DNA of 38,786 nt, taken from positions 1 to 38,786 of the forward strand of contig WJMD01000147.1 in assembly GCA_014728125.1 (NCBI GenBank), read 5' to 3'. Of this stretch, positions 37,701 through 38,786 are shown in pieces; the first letter of the stretch is position 1, and each line of letters begins with the position of its first letter. Below the pieces are notes generated by a model. That model was not told where the DNA came from and made no database searches. It saw only the letters and a program-made list of their open reading frames with translations. Position numbers and translations under genes: made by a program. Origin of the DNA: Candidatus Effluviviaceae Genus V sp. (lineage in GTDB: Bacteria > Joyebacterota > Joyebacteria > Joyebacterales > Joyebacteraceae).

Positions 37701-38107
37701 TGCCGGTGGTCCTCGGCGGGCTGGGCGACGCGGCTCATCCGTCGACGCGGCTCGAGTACGTCACGAGGATCCTCGACGAGGGCGGACTCATCGGAACGAC
37801 CGGCGTCCCGGGCGCGGGTGCGTTCGTCCGGAACCGTCTCGAGCAGAACGCTCCGAATCCCTTCAACCCCGTGACGACCGTCCGGTTCACCGTGGCGCGC
37901 GAGGGGTCCGACGTCTCGCTCGCGGTCTACGATGTCGCGGGCAGGGTCATCCGTGTGCTGGCCGAGGGGCCGCACGCGGCGGGCGAGCACGCGGCCCGCT
38001 GGGACGGCAGGGACGCAGCCGGCAGACAGTGCGCCTCGGGCGTCTACTTCTACCGGCTGTCGGTCGACGAATGGACCGATTCGCGGCGAATGGTGCTTCT
38101 GAAGTAG
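34709..38107 (+). CDS. Secreted C25 (gingipain-like) cysteine peptidase with C-terminal sorting domain
   Basis: 1132 residues from ATG with GAGGAGG six bases upstream. A signal peptide (FVLVTVLALTTAVQA) precedes a C25-type propeptide (to about 225) and the peptidase domain. SYLIITGGSYASTFQELADW opens the domain near 228; catalytic-type His459 lies in NHNGHAH and Cys494 in YSMGCWSA. Downstream are an Ig-like domain (about 600-690), a fibronectin-III-like domain (690-795), an 800-1040 domain with YDLIIYLGGV and FIDGGGSVYIEEP, and a terminal domain with NAPNPFNPVTTVRF, WDGRDAAGRQCASGVYFYRL and MVLLK. The last is the type IX/Por sorting-type domain. It is presumably exported and cleaved at the surface. 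The secretion machinery is not in the window. Confidence 0.93.
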   Translation: MRLGRPGIFVLVTVLALTTAVQAATLNARLTFSESDVRIEELADGDGVRLRGAYVSGVEGEPELPVEYVRFVLPPGTTATGVRTDVLSTVELDGTFSVRARQPEVPLSRPEAATRVARNDLVYSLETLYPARSAVLADVGFMSGSTVATVAVRPVRYVPAEGRLVLHTAMEIELETTRSRATGRTPRSLTERSRNVLTDRLAALVTNPSDAEVPAAADLRSQPVSYLIITGGSYASTFQELADWKTMKGVPAEVVTTSDIYATYPGVDNQEKIRNCIIDYYQNDGTIYVLLAGDTNVVPTRVAWAMNSGVGGGPDEDDLHCDLYYADLDGTWNEDGDNKWGEKADDNVDMYADIFVGRAPVNTSTEASRFVDKILTYEGAPGGDPLPTDYQNDMLFLAEVLWSEPWTDHAICKNMIDDDSVPPEYDPITKLYQTSGNLSRGTAISALNDGYSIINHNGHAHYSVLSIGSSGLYRSDFDNLTNGDRQGVFYSMGCWSAALDYDCIAEHWVNSQGGGVAYIGNSRYGWGSPGSPGYGTGDVFDREFFYQLFNEGHDIIGVTHTLHKDAFVSEAQSDKYTRYTLYELNLLGDPEMRIWTAPPATAVAGHADELPLGPHPFVVTVSSNGRPVPGASVLLSNDEVYELAVTDAYGVAELTPAPASTGTADLVITGQGMLPYSSTVNITSGPPDTEAPGGIETLTLADPFDLGSTIEVDWTGYVGPSDLSHFRIYRETAPFTDVAGLTPLVSGVIDPSARTWSDAEAENGQVYYYAVTAVDHRDNESPIDESAGPIAATVNARILLWDADDGDLVFDGNGDDYGPSDGTEVPWIDALDAIGELYTYSTSLPADLSPYDLIIYLGGVINFGEPGANVKMTADEVSALTAFIDGGGSVYIEEPNFGGTYYANGTAEEIALWERFHATYTMGNGKATGNVSSLSGDTGTPTEGMAFAYDYQNWPDQFVAEVDADGTTSSARLWSDGGGLPRGAVYEDPATGSRRYMVPVVLGGLGDAAHPSTRLEYVTRILDEGGLIGTTGVPGAGAFVRNRLEQNAPNPFNPVTTVRFTVAREGSDVSLAVYDVAGRVIRVLAEGPHAAGEHAARWDGRDAAGRQCASGVYFYRLSVDEWTDSRRMVLLK

Positions 38108-38120
38108 CTCGACGCAGGAT

Positions 38121-38158
38121 GGCGCGCGGGCCGGCATCCTCCGGCTCCGCGCCCTTCC
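38121..38158 (+). terminator. Terminator after the C25 peptidase gene
   Basis: GC-rich stem of about 12 pairs with one bulge and one G-U pair (38121-38134 with 38141-38154) around the loop CATCCT, followed by TTCC. It lies 13 bases after the stop. The T tract is short. Confidence 0.55.
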
Positions 38159-38161
38159 ATC

Positions 38162-38190
38162 TTGACGTTCGAAGCACCTTATGCTACAAT
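38162..38190 (+). promoter_or_regulatory. Near-consensus promoter for leader/small RNA and second C25 gene
   Basis: TTGACG (38162-38167), exactly 17 bases, TACAAT (38185-38190), each five of six to consensus. The predicted start is near 38197, 270 bases before the next ATG, so a long leader is expected. Confidence 0.72.
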
Positions 38191-38196
38191 ACGGGC

Positions 38197-38417
38197 GAAT
38201 CTCAGAAGCGAGAGCATCCCACACGAGAGCATCAGGCGGCCGAGGAGTCACGCGACCCCACACTGCTACGACGCAACCGGCATGACACAATCGTAAGCGG
38301 TCACTGAGGGAGCGGGGCGGCTGTCCCGGACTCCGGGAGTCGTCCTGTCCGAAGCGCACCGGTCGCCGTGGGAAGCAGCGGGGGATCGAGGCGTACAGGC
38401 CGCCCGGTCCCCTTTTT
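38197..38417 (+). ncRNA. Structured leader or small RNA, about 220 bases
   Basis: It lies between the promoter at 38162-38190 and an intrinsic terminator ending in five T at 38413-38417, all before the next coding region. It contains a direct repeat CGAGAGCATC (38209-38218 and 38224-38233) and a small hairpin GACTC/GAGTC (38329-38341). GGGCGGC at 38315-38321 is perfectly complementary to GCCGCCC at 38399-38405, which overlaps the terminator. It could be a transcription attenuator, a riboswitch-like leader or a free small RNA. No known RNA family was recognised. The 5' end is predicted only. Confidence 0.45.
38381..38417 (+). terminator. Intrinsic terminator inside the leader
   Basis: GGGGATCG (38381-38388) pairs with CGGTCCCC (38405-38412), one G-U pair included, with an inner GGC/GCC stem, followed directly by TTTTT (38413-38417). 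It is 49 bases upstream of the next ATG, so read-through or antitermination is required for that gene unless another promoter exists. Confidence 0.65.
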
Positions 38418-38466
38418 CGTTGCCCGGACGCGCGGGCGCACCGACATCTCAGGGAGGACTTCAACG

Positions 38467-38786
38467 ATGGCAACGACGCGGTTCAGGTCGATTCTGGTCC
38501 TGTGTCTTCTGGCTGTCTCGGCCGTCTCAGCGACGGCGGCGGCTCCCTCCATCGAGCTCGTCTACAGTGAGTCGGCAGTCGAGCTCAGAGTCGAGGGGAG
38601 CTACGAACGCCCGCTGATCGACGGCTGCCGCGTGATCGCCCCAGCGGGGGCGCCGGCTGTGCCGGCGCGGGTACTGACGTTCGTCATTCCCGACGGGATG
38701 CGCGTCGCCGACGTGGTGGTGCGTACGGGCGGCGAGGTCGCGCTTCCGGGACGTCACCGTGTGCTGCCGGTGCAGGCTGAGGTGCC
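38467..38786 (+). CDS. Second C25-type secreted protein, N-terminal part, 3' partial
   Basis: The frame runs open to the right edge: 106 residues from ATG at 38467, with GGAGG eight bases upstream. A signal peptide (SILVLCLLAVSAVSATAAA) is followed by IELVYSESAVELRVEGSYER and AVPARVLTFVIPDGMRVADV. Compare the propeptide of the upstream C25 protein: LTFSESDVRIEE, then ELPVEYVRFVLPPGTTATGV. The parallel spacing of hydrophobic, Ser and Pro residues marks a paralogous gingipain-type propeptide. The peptidase domain is outside the window, so its class is inferred. It is preceded by a long leader with a terminator. Confidence 0.75.
   Translation, partial: MATTRFRSILVLCLLAVSAVSATAAAPSIELVYSESAVELRVEGSYERPLIDGCRVIAPAGAPAVPARVLTFVIPDGMRVADVVVRTGGEVALPGRHRVLPVQAEV

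Noticed and set aside
38371-38380. GGAAGCAGC, as in the conserved loop of SRP RNA
   Set aside because: The rest of the SRP core (CAGGUC and the GGAA tetraloop just before it) is absent, so the match is probably chance.
34517-38473. A 1318-residue open frame on the minus strand opposite the C25 gene
   Set aside because: It has no signal, domain or ribosome site, is Arg/Asp/Val-rich, and runs through both flanking promoters. Long antisense frames are expected in high-GC coding DNA.

Overview
This is a high-GC, gene-dense bacterial window with 33 supported protein-coding genes (the first and last cut by the edges), no rRNA or tRNA, no insertion sequence and no CRISPR array. Organism: the very large secreted C25 (gingipain-like) peptidase ends in a Por/type IX-secretion-like C-terminal domain with an NPFNP motif. 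That domain, together with S55 peptidase, CsgG-like, TonB-like and DUF3160 secreted proteins, points to the FCB side of the bacterial tree, most like high-GC candidate lineages such as Eisenbacteria or Krumholzibacteriota. The phylum is an inference; no marker gene is present. Where promoters are visible they resemble the housekeeping consensus (TTGACN, 16-18 bp, TANNNT).

Layout. 1-1687 (+): the end of a ThiE-NUDIX fusion and a small membrane protein. 1710-4179 (-): thiD, a radical SAM protein with a winged-helix tail, and an NrdG2-type activase, joined by 4-base stop/start overlaps. 4377-7764 (+): four overlapping genes for a membrane-free flavin/iron-sulfur dehydrogenase resembling the archaeal dye-linked L-proline dehydrogenase (alpha, 4Fe-4S, BFD and beta subunits), followed closely by an ABC exporter of one ATPase and two permeases (7794-11204).

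11210-15190 (-): a DUF3160 secreted protein, an XRE-cupin regulator and a radical SAM/SPASM-like protein with its own promoter. 15346-19052 (-): a lipid/glycolipid unit made of a PhaR-like DNA-binding protein, an MFS transporter fused to an LpxL-type acyltransferase, and a PimA-like glycosyltransferase. 19186-24390 (-): OPT transporter, TPR protein, EamA transporter and DUF401 membrane protein. 24547-27282: an ECF sigma factor translationally coupled to a nitroreductase, and a zinc-finger anti-sigma factor separated from them by an oppositely oriented small membrane protein.

27383-34414 (-): five co-directional genes (beta-propeller-like secreted protein, S55 peptidase, TonB-like protein, GlgC, CsgG-like protein) reading from one good promoter. 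34709-38786 (+): a C25 peptidase with its own promoter, then a 359-base gap and the start of a second paralogous C25-type gene. The gap holds a terminator, a near-consensus promoter, and a roughly 220-base leader ending in an intrinsic terminator upstream of the second gene. This leader (attenuator or small RNA), the MFS-acyltransferase/PimA-like pair, and the fused dehydrogenase operon are the most interesting items.
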